Of a stretch of DNA of 53,692 nucleotides, positions 29,552 through 40,659 are shown in pieces. Each line of letters begins with the position of its first letter. Position 1 is the stretch's first letter. The notes beneath the pieces were generated by a model. That model saw only the letters and a list, made by a program, of their open reading frames with translations. It was not told where the DNA came from and searched no databases. Location of the stretch: positions 1 through 53,692 of the forward strand of contig WTFG01000013.1 in NCBI GenBank assembly GCA_009835005.1, written 5' to 3'. A program made the translations under genes and the position numbers. This DNA comes from Flavobacteriaceae bacterium Ap0902. Lineage in GTDB: Bacteria > Bacteroidota > Bacteroidia > Flavobacteriales > Weeksellaceae.

Positions 29552-30097
29552 ATGTCACGAATAGGATTATCCCCAATTACAATACCTTCTGGAATTACAG
29601 TAGAAGTAGATCAGGCTGTAGTTACGGTGAAGAATAATAATAAAGAGTTAAAGCAAGAATTAAAAGAAGGCTTTAAAGTTAATATAGAAGATTCTGAAAT
29701 CTCTATTGAAAGACCTTCTGAGAAAAAAGAAGATAAAGCCCTTCATGGATTATATCGTTCTTTGATAAATAATATGGTAGAAGGTCTTGACAAAGGTTTT
29801 ACTAAGGAATTAGAACTTGTTGGGGTTGGTTACCGTGCATCAAATCAAGGTCAAAAACTTGATTTGTCTCTAGGTTTTTCTCATAATATTGTTATCGAAC
29901 TACCAGAAGAGGTTAAAGTTGAAACGGTTTCTGAAAAAGGTAAGAATCCAATTATTAAATTATCATCGTATGATAAACAGTTGATTGGAATGATTGCTGC
30001 AAAAATCAGAGCTTTCCGTAAACCGGAACCTTATAAGGGCAAAGGGGTTAGATTTGTAGGAGAAAATATCAGACGTAAAGCAGGTAAATCTGCATAA
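29552..30097 (+). CDS. rplF: 50S ribosomal protein uL6
   Basis: 181 residues with two tandem uL6 folds; the second ends in the signature [14 protein letters not shown]. Lies near the factor-binding (sarcin-ricin) region. 14 bp after rpsH and 14 bp before rplR. Confidence 0.98.
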   Translation: MSRIGLSPITIPSGITVEVDQAVVTVKNNNKELKQELKEGFKVNIEDSEISIERPSEKKEDKALHGLYRSLINNMVEGLDKGFTKELELVGVGYRASNQGQKLDLSLGFSHNIVIELPEEVKVETVSEKGKNPIIKLSSYDKQLIGMIAAKIRAFRKPEPYKGKGVRFVGENIRRKAGKSA

Positions 30098-30111
30098 TAA
30101 ACGCAATCATC

Positions 30112-30465
30112 ATGGCAATTAATAAGACTGAAAAAAGATTAAAAATTAAAAGACGAGTACGTAAAAATATTTTTGGTACACCAGAACGTCCTAGATTATC
30201 TGTTTATAAATCGAATAAGGAGATTTATGCGCAGATTATAGATGACTTGAATGGCGTAACATTGGTTTCTGCTTCTTCTAGAGAAAGGGATGTCTCTAGT
30301 GATGGGACTAAAACAGAAATATCAACGTTGGTAGGTAAGAGAATTGCTGAGAAAGCTACGGCTCAAGGAATATATTCTGTTATATTTGATAGAAATGGAT
30401 TTGTTTATCATGGTAGAATCAAATCATTAGCAGAGGGCGCTAGAGAAGGAGGATTAAAATTCTAA
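30112..30465 (+). CDS. rplR: 50S ribosomal protein uL18
   Basis: 117 residues, standard. [22 protein letters not shown] and [22 protein letters not shown] identify this 5S rRNA-binding protein. Nine bp before rpsE. Confidence 0.98.
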   Translation: MAINKTEKRLKIKRRVRKNIFGTPERPRLSVYKSNKEIYAQIIDDLNGVTLVSASSRERDVSSDGTKTEISTLVGKRIAEKATAQGIYSVIFDRNGFVYHGRIKSLAEGAREGGLKF

Positions 30466-30474
30466 TTAAAAAAT

Positions 30475-30996
30475 ATGCTTGGATTTAAAAATATAGAAAA
30501 AGTTAAACCGGGAGGTTTAGAATTAATAGATAGACTTGTTGGTGTTCAACGTGTAACTAAGGTTACCAAGGGTGGACGAGCATTTGGGTTTTCTGCTATT
30601 GTTGTGGTTGGTGATGAAAATGGCGTAGTAGGTTATGGTTTAGGGAAATCTAAAGATGTTGCTTCGGCCATTCAAAAAGCTATCGAGGATGCTAAGAAAA
30701 ACTTGGTTAGAATTCCATTAGAAGGTCACACAATTCCACATGAGCAAGAGTCACGTTACAGTGGTGCTCAAATATTTATGAGACCGGCTGTTACGGGTAC
30801 TGGTTTAATAGCTGGTGGTGCGGTACGTGCGGTTTTAGAGTCCGTAGGTGTTCAGGATGTTCTTTCAAAATCAAAGGGATCGTCTAATCCACATAACGTA
30901 GTTAAAGCAACTATGAAAGCTTTATTAAGTTTACGTAATGTACAAGAGATATCTAGATTAAGAGGTATTCCGGTTAAAAAAGTTTTTAACGGATAA
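30475..30996 (+). CDS. rpsE: 30S ribosomal protein uS5
   Basis: 173 residues. The N-terminal double-stranded-RNA-binding domain [20 protein letters not shown] and the C-terminal [19 protein letters not shown] segment are conserved. The loop that carries spectinomycin-resistance changes in other bacteria (TKVTKGGR) has no deletion. Confidence 0.98.
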   Translation: MLGFKNIEKVKPGGLELIDRLVGVQRVTKVTKGGRAFGFSAIVVVGDENGVVGYGLGKSKDVASAIQKAIEDAKKNLVRIPLEGHTIPHEQESRYSGAQIFMRPAVTGTGLIAGGAVRAVLESVGVQDVLSKSKGSSNPHNVVKATMKALLSLRNVQEISRLRGIPVKKVFNG

Positions 30997-31007
30997 AACA
31001 CAAAGAA

Positions 31008-31187
31008 ATGGCAAAACTAAAAATCACTCAAGTTAAGAGTGGAATCAATAAGACAAAAAGACAAAAAGCTACGTTAGAGGCGCTTGGGTTTAGAAAATTA
31101 AATCAAGTTGTAGAACATGATGATTCACCTGCAATTAAAGGTATGATTGCTAAGGTTGGTCATTTGCTGAAAGTAGAAAAGGCTTAA
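31008..31187 (+). CDS. rpmD: 50S ribosomal protein uL30
   Basis: A 59-codon gene, easy to miss because of its size. The product starts MAKLKITQVKSGINKTKRQK and continues ATLEALGFRKLNQ, the uL30 signature. It fills the space between rpsE (11 bp) and rplO (18 bp) and runs ATG to TAA with no overlap, as expected at this place in the spc order. Confidence 0.97.
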   Translation: MAKLKITQVKSGINKTKRQKATLEALGFRKLNQVVEHDDSPAIKGMIAKVGHLLKVEKA

Positions 31188-31205
31188 TCCTTTAAAGTAA
31201 CAAAA

Positions 31206-31658
31206 ATGAAATTAAGTAATTTAAAACCTGCGAAAGGGTCGGTTAATAATAAATATAGAAAAGGTAGAGGTGAAGGGTCTGGCAATGCTGGAACTTCTGG
31301 TAGAGGACATAAGGGTGCTAAATCAAGATCTGGTTACTCTAGAAAAGTTGGATTTGAAGGTGGACAAATGCCGCTCCAAAGACGTGTTCCCAAATTTGGT
31401 TTCACCAATATGAACCGCAAGGAGTATAGAGGAATTAACTTGGATACTATTCAACAGCTTATTGCAGAAAAGAATATTTCTGGAGAAATTAACAAACAAG
31501 TATTAATGGATAATGGTCTTGCTCAAAAAAATGATTTGATCAAAATTTTGGGTAGAGGCGAAATATCATCTGCTGTTACCATTCATGTTGATAAATTTAC
31601 TAAATCTGCCCAAGATGCTATTGAAAAAGCTGGAGGTAAGGTAATAGTTAATGATTAA
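31206..31658 (+). CDS. rplO: 50S ribosomal protein uL15
   Basis: 150 residues. A glycine/arginine-rich N-terminus ([20 protein letters not shown]) and [16 protein letters not shown] are the hallmarks; the globular C-terminus ends [12 protein letters not shown]. Nine bp before secY. Confidence 0.98.
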   Translation: MKLSNLKPAKGSVNNKYRKGRGEGSGNAGTSGRGHKGAKSRSGYSRKVGFEGGQMPLQRRVPKFGFTNMNRKEYRGINLDTIQQLIAEKNISGEINKQVLMDNGLAQKNDLIKILGRGEISSAVTIHVDKFTKSAQDAIEKAGGKVIVND

Positions 31659-31667
31659 AATAAGTAA

Positions 31668-33038
31668 ATGAAAGGCTTTATTGAAACCATAAAAAATATC
31701 TGGAATATTAAAGAATTGCGTGATAAAATCTTATTAACGCTATTTTTTATATTAATTTATAGATTCGGATCTCATATACCTTTACCAGGTATTGATTTAA
31801 CGAATATTAATGCGGATGTTTTGTCTGCTAGAGGCTCACAAGAAGGTAATGGATTTTTAAGTTTATTAAATGCTTTTACTGGTGGTGGTTTCAGTCGTGC
31901 TTCCATTCTTGCGTTAGGTATTATGCCTTATATATCTGCTAGTATTGTTGTACAATTAATGGGATTAGCCTTGCCTACGTTACAAAAATTGCAAAAGGAA
32001 GGAGAAAGCGGAAGAAAGAAAGTTACGCAAATAACCAGATGGTTGACCATCATTATTTGTTTGGTTCAAGCGCCGGCATACCTGACTTCTGTTACACAAT
32101 TTTTCTTACCTTATAGCGATCCTGCTATTAATCCAGCCTATCTAATCGATCCATCTAGCTTTTGGTTTTGGTTTCCTGCAACTATAATCCTATTAACAGG
32201 TACTATGTTTGCTATGTGGTTAGGAGAAAAAATTACAGATAAAGGTATAGGAAATGGAATCTCACTCTTAATTATGGTGGGTATCATGGCAGATTTGCCT
32301 AAATCTTTCTTTGCGGAGTTGACTTCTCAGCCTGCTATATTTGTTTTGTTTGAAGTGGTTGGTTTATTAATATGTATTTTATTATGTGTTTTATTAGTAA
32401 TGGCTGTCAGAAAAGTTCCTGTTCAATATGTGGGTAGAGCACAAGCTGGTAGTAGCAATTACATGAAGACATTTACCAATACTGTTAGACAATATATACC
32501 ATTAAAAGTGAATGCGGCTGGTGTTATGCCTATTATCTTTGCTCAGGCAATTATGTTTTTACCTGGTGTTTTGGCAAATTTAATCTATGATGAAGGTAAA
32601 GTTCCTGGATTCTTTCAAAGTTTGAGTGATCCTTTTAGTTTTTGGTATTGTGTGGTATTTGCTATATTAATCATTGTCTTTACATTTTTCTATACGGCAG
32701 TAACAATTCCAGTGAATCAAATGGCAGAAGACCTTAGAAGAAATGGTGGGATTATCCCAAGGGTTAAACCAGGTAAAGAGACTGCGGATTTTCTGGATGA
32801 CATTTTATCTAAGATTACCCTTCCTGGCTCAATATTTTTAGCTATTTTAGCTATTTTGCCAGCAATTGTTTATAATTTTGGAGTTGGAACTGGATTTTCC
32901 TACTTTTTTGGAGGAACATCTTTGCTGATTTTAGTTGGTGTTACATTAGATACGATGCAACAAATTAATACTTATCTTTTAAATCATCATTATGATGGTA
33001 TGATGAAAACCGATAGGGTCAATAAAAGAATGGCATAA
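31668..33038 (+). CDS. secY: Preprotein translocase channel subunit SecY
   Basis: 456 residues with ten membrane helices, the core of the Sec pore. Landmarks: YRFGSHIPLPGID in helix 1, ALGIMPYISASIVVQLMG (gate helix), GIGNGISLLIMVGI, and the cytoplasmic RRNGGIIPRVKPGK loop that binds SecA or the ribosome. It exports the substrates of T9SS and outer-membrane assembly seen elsewhere in the window. Neither adk nor map separates it from infA. Confidence 0.98.
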   Translation: MKGFIETIKNIWNIKELRDKILLTLFFILIYRFGSHIPLPGIDLTNINADVLSARGSQEGNGFLSLLNAFTGGGFSRASILALGIMPYISASIVVQLMGLALPTLQKLQKEGESGRKKVTQITRWLTIIICLVQAPAYLTSVTQFFLPYSDPAINPAYLIDPSSFWFWFPATIILLTGTMFAMWLGEKITDKGIGNGISLLIMVGIMADLPKSFFAELTSQPAIFVLFEVVGLLICILLCVLLVMAVRKVPVQYVGRAQAGSSNYMKTFTNTVRQYIPLKVNAAGVMPIIFAQAIMFLPGVLANLIYDEGKVPGFFQSLSDPFSFWYCVVFAILIIVFTFFYTAVTIPVNQMAEDLRRNGGIIPRVKPGKETADFLDDILSKITLPGSIFLAILAILPAIVYNFGVGTGFSYFFGGTSLLILVGVTLDTMQQINTYLLNHHYDGMMKTDRVNKRMA

Positions 33039-33057
33039 AATCTGTACCTATTAAATT

Positions 33058-33273
33058 ATGGCTAAACAAAAACATATAGAACAAGATGGAACAATTATAG
33101 AAGCATTATCTAATGCCATGTTCCGTGTAGAGTTAGAAAATAATCATGTAGTGACCGCTCATATTTCTGGTAAAATGAGAATGCACTATATTAAACTGTT
33201 GCCTGGAGATAAAGTTAAACTGGAGATGTCTCCTTATGATTTATCAAAGGGTAGAATTACTTATAGATATTAA
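33058..33273 (+). CDS. infA: Translation initiation factor IF-1
   Basis: 71 residues, an OB-fold protein of standard length. [20 protein letters not shown] start and the [19 protein letters not shown] end are diagnostic. It occupies the A site during initiation. Follows secY after 19 bp and precedes rpmJ by 44 bp. Confidence 0.98.
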   Translation: MAKQKHIEQDGTIIEALSNAMFRVELENNHVVTAHISGKMRMHYIKLLPGDKVKLEMSPYDLSKGRITYRY

Positions 33274-33317
33274 TAATTAGAAGATTGTAATAATCGGATC
33301 AAATAAAAATTAGATTA

Positions 33318-33434
33318 ATGAAAGTTAGAGCATCGGTTAAGAAACGAAGTGCGGACTGTAAAATAGTTCGTAGAAAAGGTCGCTTATATGTGATCAATAA
33401 AAAAAATCCAAAGTTTAAACAAAGACAAGGTTAA
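33318..33434 (+). CDS. rpmJ: 50S ribosomal protein bL36, zinc-free form
   Basis: A 38-codon gene: starts [20 protein letters not shown] and ends NPKFKQRQG. Of the four zinc ligands of classical bL36 (Cys11, Cys14, Cys27, His33) only Cys14 remains; the others are Ser, Asn and Phe. It is therefore the C-minus form. It stands in the conserved place between infA and rpsM (13 bp). Confidence 0.96.
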   Translation: MKVRASVKKRSADCKIVRRKGRLYVINKKNPKFKQRQG

Positions 33435-33447
33435 TTCAAGATAAATT

Positions 33448-33825
33448 ATGGCACGTATTGCAGGAGTAGATTTACCAAAAAATAAGAGAGGTGTAATAGC
33501 ACTCACCTATATCTTCGGAATCGGAAGAAGCACAGCTAAAAAGATTCTTGAACAGGCTAATGTTGACGAGAGTAAGAAAGTTATTGATTGGGATGATGAT
33601 GATATCAATGGTATCAGAAATTCACTTTCAGAGAATTATAAAGTAGAAGGAGAGTTACGTTCAGAAGTTCAATTAAATATTAAAAGATTGATGGACATTG
33701 GTAGCGTAAGGGGAATTAGACACAGACTTGGGTTACCATTAAGAGGTCAACGCACAAAGAATAATTCCCGTACGCGTAAAGGGAAAAGAAAAACTGTTGC
33801 AAATAAGAAAAAAGCAACTAAATAA
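33448..33825 (+). CDS. rpsM: 30S ribosomal protein uS13
   Basis: 125 residues. [20 protein letters not shown] start and [19 protein letters not shown] are family signatures; the basic tail contacts P-site tRNA. Nine bp before rpsK. Confidence 0.98.
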   Translation: MARIAGVDLPKNKRGVIALTYIFGIGRSTAKKILEQANVDESKKVIDWDDDDINGIRNSLSENYKVEGELRSEVQLNIKRLMDIGSVRGIRHRLGLPLRGQRTKNNSRTRKGKRKTVANKKKATK

Positions 33826-33834
33826 TAATTAGTT

Positions 33835-34236
33835 ATGGCAAAAAAACAACAGAGAGGTGCTTCTAAAGCTAAGAAGCGTAATGTAAAGGTAGAGGCAACA
33901 GGTGAAGCTCACGTTCAAGCCACTTTTAATAATGTCATCATATCTTTAACTAATAAAAAGGGAGAAGTTATTTCTTGGTCATCGGCGGGAAAAATGGGAT
34001 TTAGAGGTTCTAAAAAGAATACCCCTTATGCAGCGCAAGTTGCTGCTGAAGACTGTTCTGCAAAGGCTTATGAAGCTGGATTGAGAAGAGTAAAAGTTTA
34101 TGTGAAAGGCCCAGGGACTGGTAGAGAATCTGCCATTCGTTCTATTCACAATTCTGGGATAGAAGTGAGTGAAATTATTGACGTTACACCAATTCCACAT
34201 AATGGGTGTCGTCCACCAAAAAGAAGAAGAGTTTAA
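33835..34236 (+). CDS. rpsK: 30S ribosomal protein uS11
   Basis: 133 residues. Segments [40 protein letters not shown] and the C-terminal [18 protein letters not shown] are diagnostic. Platform protein at the Shine-Dalgarno cleft. A 72-bp gap to rpsD follows. Confidence 0.98.
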   Translation: MAKKQQRGASKAKKRNVKVEATGEAHVQATFNNVIISLTNKKGEVISWSSAGKMGFRGSKKNTPYAAQVAAEDCSAKAYEAGLRRVKVYVKGPGTGRESAIRSIHNSGIEVSEIIDVTPIPHNGCRPPKRRRV

Positions 34237-34308
34237 TTATAATACTTTATAGATTACTGATTATCGAAGGATAAGCCTTAATTCATAATCATCATTTTTT
34301 TTAAATAT

Positions 34309-34911
34309 ATGGCAAGATATACAGGACCAAAATCAAGAATCGCTAGAAAATTCGGTCAACCGATTTTCGGAGACGATAAATCATTCGAAAGAAAAAAATA
34401 TCCACCAGGACAACATGGACCTAATAGAAGACGTGGTAAGAAATCTGAATATGCTGTTCAGTTAATGGAGAAACAAAAAGCTAAATATACTTATGGTATT
34501 TTAGAAAGACAATTCTCTAATATGTATAAAGCTGCCACTAGATCTACTGGGGTTACTGGTGAAGTTTTGTTACAAATGTGTGAAAGGAGATTAGATAATG
34601 TGGTATATAGATTAGGAATTGCTCCATCTAGACCTGCTGCACGTCAATTTGTTACGCATAAGCACATTACTGTTAATGGTGAAATTTTAAATATTCCTTC
34701 TTATCAAGTAAAAGAAGGAGACGTCATTGCAATTAGAGAAAAGTCTAAATCATTAACTGTCATAGAAGAATCTCTTCTAAACAGAAATGAATATGAATGG
34801 TTGACTTGGAATGAAGCAACTAGAGAGGGTACTTTTCAGGCAATTCCAGAGAGAATTCAAATACCAGAGGACATCAAGGAGCAATTGATTGTCGAACTTT
34901 ACTCTAAATAA
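34309..34911 (+). CDS. rpsD: 30S ribosomal protein uS4
   Basis: 200 residues, normal. [20 protein letters not shown] start, KKYPPGQHG and an S4-type RNA-binding domain with [12 protein letters not shown] and [14 protein letters not shown]. In E. coli uS4 represses the alpha operon; the 72-bp spacer before this gene is AT-rich with no strong pseudoknot that I can see. Confidence 0.98.
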   Translation: MARYTGPKSRIARKFGQPIFGDDKSFERKKYPPGQHGPNRRRGKKSEYAVQLMEKQKAKYTYGILERQFSNMYKAATRSTGVTGEVLLQMCERRLDNVVYRLGIAPSRPAARQFVTHKHITVNGEILNIPSYQVKEGDVIAIREKSKSLTVIEESLLNRNEYEWLTWNEATREGTFQAIPERIQIPEDIKEQLIVELYSK

Positions 34912-34938
34912 TAACTCACAAATACGCTTTTTAAGAAT

Positions 34939-35931
34939 ATGGCTATTTTAAATTTTATTAAACCGGACAAGGTTTTCTTATTGGATGCAAATGATAACTT
35001 TGGAGAGTTTGAGTTTCGTCCATTAGAAAGAGGTTACGGATTAACTATTGGTAATGCACTGCGTAGAGTACTGCTTTCTTCTTTGGAAGGTTTTGCTTTT
35101 ACATCTGTTAAAATAGAGGGCGTAGATCATGAGTTTTCTACAATAGCAGGTGTTGTAGAAGATGTTACCGAAATTATATTAAACCTGAAACAAGTTAGAT
35201 TCAAAAGACAAGTAGAGGACGCCGAAAGTGAAACGGTGAATATCACAATTTCTAATCAAAGCCAATTCAAAGCTGGAGATTTAAGTGAAAGTTTATCTGG
35301 ATTTCAAGTATTAAATCCAGATTTGGTCATCGCTAATATGGATGACAATGTGACCCTTCAACTTTCGCTTACCATTAATAAAGGTAGAGGTTATGTTCCA
35401 GCAGAAGATAACAAAGAGGAAAATGCTCCTATAGGTACCATTGCTATTGATTCTATTTTCACTCCTATCAAAAATGTGAAATATAGTATAGATAACTATC
35501 GTGTTGAGCAAAAAACGGATTACGAAAAATTAACGTTGGAAATAGAAACAGACGGTTCTATTCATCCACAACAGGCTTTGACTGATGCTGCTAAAATACT
35601 TATTCATCATTTTATGCTCTTTTCTAATGAGAGAATTACTTTAGAAGCAGAAGAAGTTGCACAAAGTGATAGCTATGATGAGGAGGCCTTGCATATGAGA
35701 CAACTTCTAAAGACTAAACTTGTAGATATGGATTTATCTGTAAGAGCTTTGAATTGCTTGAAGGCTGCGGAAGTTGATACATTAGGAGATTTAGTGTCTT
35801 ATTCCAAAGCAGATTTAATGAAGTTTAGAAATTTTGGTAAAAAATCTCTTACAGAATTAGAAGAACTTGTTGGAACCAAAGGACTATCTTTTGGTATGGA
35901 CATTTCTAAATATAAATTAGACGTAGATTAA
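34939..35931 (+). CDS. rpoA: RNA polymerase alpha subunit
   Basis: 330 residues. The N-terminal dimerisation domain has [21 protein letters not shown] and [16 protein letters not shown]; the C-terminal domain (about 255-325) has [20 protein letters not shown] and [15 protein letters not shown], which contact UP elements and activators. Placed between rpsD (27 bp) and rplQ (6 bp), the usual alpha-operon position. Confidence 0.98.
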   Translation: MAILNFIKPDKVFLLDANDNFGEFEFRPLERGYGLTIGNALRRVLLSSLEGFAFTSVKIEGVDHEFSTIAGVVEDVTEIILNLKQVRFKRQVEDAESETVNITISNQSQFKAGDLSESLSGFQVLNPDLVIANMDDNVTLQLSLTINKGRGYVPAEDNKEENAPIGTIAIDSIFTPIKNVKYSIDNYRVEQKTDYEKLTLEIETDGSIHPQQALTDAAKILIHHFMLFSNERITLEAEEVAQSDSYDEEALHMRQLLKTKLVDMDLSVRALNCLKAAEVDTLGDLVSYSKADLMKFRNFGKKSLTELEELVGTKGLSFGMDISKYKLDVD

Positions 35932-35937
35932 GAAATT

Positions 35938-36408
35938 ATGAGACACGGAAAAACATTTAATCACTTAGGTAGACAAAAAGGACATCGTAGAGCTATGCTA
36001 GCAAATATGGGTTCTTCTTTAATCAAACATAAAAGAATTAATACCACAGTCGCTAAGGCAAAAGCTTTGCGTAAATATATTGAACCAATTATTACCAAAT
36101 CTAAACTAGATACTACTGCCTCTAGAAGAAACGCATTTAATTATCTTCAAGATAAATATGCAGTTGCAGAATTATTTCGAGAAATTAGCCCAAAGGTTGC
36201 AGATAGACCTGGGGGTTATACTAGAATTATTAAAACTGGTTTTAGAAAGGGAGATGGTGCGGAAACAGCCATGATAGAGCTTGTTGATTATAATGAGATT
36301 TATAATCCCAATGATGAAGGTAAGAAAACTAGAAGAAGTAGAAGAAGAAGAGGAAGTGGTAAATCATCTGCTAAAAAGACTACTACCGCAACTCAAGAAG
36401 AGGAATAA
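35938..36408 (+). CDS. rplQ: 50S ribosomal protein bL17
   Basis: 156 residues. [20 protein letters not shown] start is invariant in the family. After the ~120-residue core there is a basic and low-complexity extension ([19 protein letters not shown], then an acidic end), longer than in E. coli (127). Last gene of the supercluster; a strong terminator follows. Confidence 0.98.
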   Translation: MRHGKTFNHLGRQKGHRRAMLANMGSSLIKHKRINTTVAKAKALRKYIEPIITKSKLDTTASRRNAFNYLQDKYAVAELFREISPKVADRPGGYTRIIKTGFRKGDGAETAMIELVDYNEIYNPNDEGKKTRRSRRRRGSGKSSAKKTTTATQEEE

Positions 36409-36429
36409 AAGATATTACCAAACTGTTAT

Positions 36430-36463
36430 AAAGACCAATGTGAAAACGTTGGTCTTTTTTTAT
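36430..36463 (+). terminator. Terminator of the ribosomal supercluster
   Basis: AAAGACCAA (36430-36438) pairs with TTGGTCTTT (36449-36457), extended by two inner pairs, then a run of T. It lies 21 bp after the rplQ stop, ending the transcription unit that starts at about 19.42 kb. Confidence 0.9.
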
Positions 36464-36504
36464 TTTTCATAACATATTAATTTTATTAAAAACTAAATAT
36501 TCGC

Positions 36505-36512
36505 TAAATTTG
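36505..36512 (+). promoter_or_regulatory. -7 box for eno
   Basis: TAAATTTG matches TAnnTTTG exactly and lies 24 bp before the eno ATG, after the supercluster terminator. The -33 region (TTTTA) is only a partial match. Confidence 0.55.
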
Positions 36513-36533
36513 AGTGAATATAAAAAATAATAA

Positions 36534-37823
<1,290 letters not shown>

Positions 37824-37907
37824 ATGTAATTTTTTATTTAATAATTAAATTTATTTATAATAATTCAATAATAATAATTATTAATCTATGTAACTTTAAT
37901 AAAAATA

Positions 37908-39194
37908 ATGAATATGGCAGATAAAGTAAAAATTACCTATAAAGATCAAGAATTTGAATACCCTATTGTTGAGGGTACAATGGGGGATGTATCTGTAGAT
38001 ATATCAAAATTAAGAGGGGAAAGCGGTTTAATTACTTTGGATCCTGGTTATAAAAATACAGGTTCTTGCGAAAGTAAAATTACTTTTTTGGATGGGGAGA
38101 AGGGTAAATTAATGTACCGTGGCTACCCAATTGAACAGCTGGCAGAAAAATCTTCTTTTATAGAGGTAATGTATCTATTATTAGAAGGAGAATTACCCAC
38201 TGCAAGGCAATTAGAAAGATGGGAAAAGACTATCAAGAGTTATACTTATGTTAATGATAGAGTAAGGAAGATTTTAAACGCTTTCCCAAGTAATGCGCAT
38301 CCAATGGGTGTACTGGCTACTTTAACTAGCTCTTTGACTGCATTTAATCCTAAAGCTGTTGATCCCAATAAAGAAGAAGACATGTACCATGCAGCCGCTA
38401 GATTAATTAGTAAAATGGATATTTTAGCTGCTTGGACATATAGAAAAAGCAATGAATTAGAATTAAATGAACCAGATAGTAATTTGAGTTATATAGAGAA
38501 CTTCTATCAGATGATGTTTAAGAATAATGATAAGTTTGAGCTCAATCAAACCATTATTTCTGCTTTAGATAAATTATTAATTCTCCATGCAGACCATGAA
38601 CAGAATTGTTCTGCTTCTGCTGTTAGATTGGTAGGATCTTCTCATGCAGGTTTATTTGCCTCAATTTCTGCAGGGATATCTGCTTTATGGGGGCCACTTC
38701 ACGGTGGAGCCAATCAGGCAGTGATAGAAATGTTAGAGCGAATTCAGAGTGATGGAGGTGGATTACAGAAATGGGTAGATAAGGCTAAAAACAAAGATGA
38801 TGAATTCCGTTTAATGGGATTCGGGCATAGAGTGTATAAGAACATGGATCCTCGTGCTAAAATCATTAAAAAAGCTGCTGATGACGTTTTAGGTCAATTA
38901 GGTGTTGAGGATGAAATTTTAGATTTAGCTAGGGATTTGGAAGCTATTGCATTAAAAGATGAGTATTTTATAGAACGTAAACTCTATCCAAATGTAGATT
39001 TCTACTCTGGTATTATTTATAGAGCGTTAGGGATTCCAAATGAGATGTTCACAGTAATGTTTGCTCTAGGAAGACTTCCAGGTTGGATTTCACAGTGGAA
39101 AGAAATGAGACAAACGTTTCAACCAATTGGAAGACCAAGGCAAGTTTATACAGGTGCACAAACTAGAAATTATGTACCTATAGATGAGAGATAA
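37908..39194 (+). CDS. gltA: Citrate synthase
   Basis: 428 residues, the type I hexameric class by length. Condenses acetyl-CoA and oxaloacetate. Catalytic segments: HADHEQNCSASAVRLVGSS, GPLHGGANQAVIEML and FGHRVYKNMDPRA, with DVDFYSG-like NVDFYSGIIYRALG for the catalytic Asp. A second ATG two codons in (37914) is an equally possible start. A strong terminator follows at 39265. Confidence 0.97.
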   Translation: MNMADKVKITYKDQEFEYPIVEGTMGDVSVDISKLRGESGLITLDPGYKNTGSCESKITFLDGEKGKLMYRGYPIEQLAEKSSFIEVMYLLLEGELPTARQLERWEKTIKSYTYVNDRVRKILNAFPSNAHPMGVLATLTSSLTAFNPKAVDPNKEEDMYHAAARLISKMDILAAWTYRKSNELELNEPDSNLSYIENFYQMMFKNNDKFELNQTIISALDKLLILHADHEQNCSASAVRLVGSSHAGLFASISAGISALWGPLHGGANQAVIEMLERIQSDGGGLQKWVDKAKNKDDEFRLMGFGHRVYKNMDPRAKIIKKAADDVLGQLGVEDEILDLARDLEAIALKDEYFIERKLYPNVDFYSGIIYRALGIPNEMFTVMFALGRLPGWISQWKEMRQTFQPIGRPRQVYTGAQTRNYVPIDER

Positions 39195-39264
39195 TATTGA
39201 ATTGAATTTATAATATAAAAGAGATTTTATAAATTAAATTAAACTTTCAACCTTATTATAAAGT

Positions 39265-39303
39265 AGCCGTCTCAATGTTAACTTTGAGGCGGCTTTTATT
39301 TTT
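39265..39303 (+). terminator. Terminator of gltA
   Basis: AGCCGTCTCAA (39265-39275) pairs with TTGAGGCGGCT (39284-39294) with one wobble, followed by TTTTATTTTTG. 70 bp after the gltA stop; the same hairpin lies 9 bp past the stop of the leftward small ORF at 39312. Confidence 0.85.
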
Positions 39304-39311
39304 GTTAAACA

Positions 39312-39500
39312 TTATACTTTCTCAACTGTGCAATCATCTACATCTTTAACTTTTCCGTGATAGGTTTCCCGATATTTATGGATAGTCTTAAGCGGTATAC
39401 CCACAATCGTCTTTTGAATCCTGGTAACAGGCGTTGTTAACGATCCCATATTAGGGTGAAATCTAGATTCGTGTCTTGTACTTCTCTTAATTTTTATCAT
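39312..39500 (-). CDS. Small basic protein, conserved-looking, unknown function
   Basis: 62 codons from the ATG at 39500 (an upstream TTG adds 11 unlikely residues). The product begins MIKIKRSTRHESRFHPNMGS and includes PVTRIQKTIVGIPLKTIHKYRETYHGKVKDVDDC, a composition too ordered for chance, with many His and Arg. No membrane segment, no cysteine pair. It occupies an otherwise empty gap between gltA and the EamA gene. The family is unknown to me and its reality rests on sequence character alone. Confidence 0.5.
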   Translation of the reverse strand: MIKIKRSTRHESRFHPNMGSLTTPVTRIQKTIVGIPLKTIHKYRETYHGKVKDVDDCTVEKV

Positions 39501-39718
39501 AATACTAATTGGTTGAATGACATTAAGATTCAAAATTTATTCCTAAATTTCAAATGTCATATTGATTGTGATTGTATTTATAACTTTACTACTTTTATCA
39601 ATATTTTTTGAGTTCGAACAAAGTTTTAAATTTATTGCAATCATGTTGAATAGATTGTAATATGCGTTTTCTCTTGATTTTATTGCAATATGGCAGAAAA
39701 AAATAGCATTTTTGTATT

Positions 39719-40618
39719 ATGATTAAAACCCAGCTCAGATTACATTTTCTAGTTTTATTATGGGGATTCACTGGAGTTATTGGTAAATTAATCTCGATTT
39801 CTGCTATACCGCTGGTGTTTTGGCGTACTTTCTTGTCTAGTATAGGAATATTTATTTTTCTTAAACTATTAGGCGTATCTATTGAGATTTCAAAGAAACA
39901 ATTGATTAGGTATTTAGGGGTTGGCGTTGTGATGGGTTTACATTGGATTTTATTCTTTGGTGCCATCAAAGTTTCTAATGTTTCTGTCGCATTAAGTACC
40001 TTATCCACTGGCGCCTTATTCGCAGCTTTTTTAGAACCTATCTTTTATAAAAGGAAGATCAATCCTGCAGAAGTAATTTTGGCCGTTATTGTCATTATAT
40101 GTTTGTGGTTTATTTTTAAAGCCAGTCCAGAATATATGTTGGGAATCATTATGGGAATTATCTGTGCTTCGTTATCGGCTTTGATGACAGTATTGAATGG
40201 TGTAATTCAACAGGATAAATCTAATAAACCTAGGATTATGATTCTCTTTGAGATGATCGGCGCCTGTTTGGTTGCTGCTATTGTAATGCCTTTTTTTAAC
40301 GATATACCTACAGATATTGCTTTAAATTACAGCGACTTTTGGTGGCTTATCATATTGGCTTTATGTCTTACAGCCTATCCCGTGATAGAATCTGTGGTTC
40401 TCATGAAATATATAAGTCCTTATTCTTTGATTCTCGCTATAAATTTAGAACCAGTATATGGGATTATCATTGCCTATTTAATCTTCGGAGATTCAGAAGT
40501 TATGTCACCCACATTCTACATCGCAGGGTTTATTATGCTATTGGTGGTAGTTCTAAATGGTATTTATCAATCCAAATTAGATAAGAAAAAGCAACTAAGA
40601 GAAAACCCTATTCTTTAG
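39719..40618 (+). CDS. EamA/DMT-superfamily transporter
   Basis: 299 residues with ten hydrophobic helices in two five-helix halves, the plan of the drug/metabolite transporter superfamily. Typical first-half segments are LHFLVLLWGFTGVIGKL and FFGAIKVSNVSVALSTLST; the second half has LEPVYGIIIAYLIFGDSE. Such carriers often export amino acids or metabolites; the substrate cannot be read from the sequence. It stands alone between gltA and the leftward hemN gene. Confidence 0.88.
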   Translation: MIKTQLRLHFLVLLWGFTGVIGKLISISAIPLVFWRTFLSSIGIFIFLKLLGVSIEISKKQLIRYLGVGVVMGLHWILFFGAIKVSNVSVALSTLSTGALFAAFLEPIFYKRKINPAEVILAVIVIICLWFIFKASPEYMLGIIMGIICASLSALMTVLNGVIQQDKSNKPRIMILFEMIGACLVAAIVMPFFNDIPTDIALNYSDFWWLIILALCLTAYPVIESVVLMKYISPYSLILAINLEPVYGIIIAYLIFGDSEVMSPTFYIAGFIMLLVVVLNGIYQSKLDKKKQLRENPIL

Positions 40619-40632
40619 ATAAAAATAGGGTT
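40604..40632. terminator. Hairpin over the EamA stop codon, shared with hemN
   Basis: AACCCTATT (40604-40612) pairs with AATAGGGTT (40624-40632). The EamA stop codon (40616-40618) is in the loop. Read leftward it is followed by TTTTCTC, so it probably terminates hemN; it may also end the EamA message. Confidence 0.6.
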
Positions 40633-40659
40633 CAAAATTTAATATTTAACAAAAATTAA

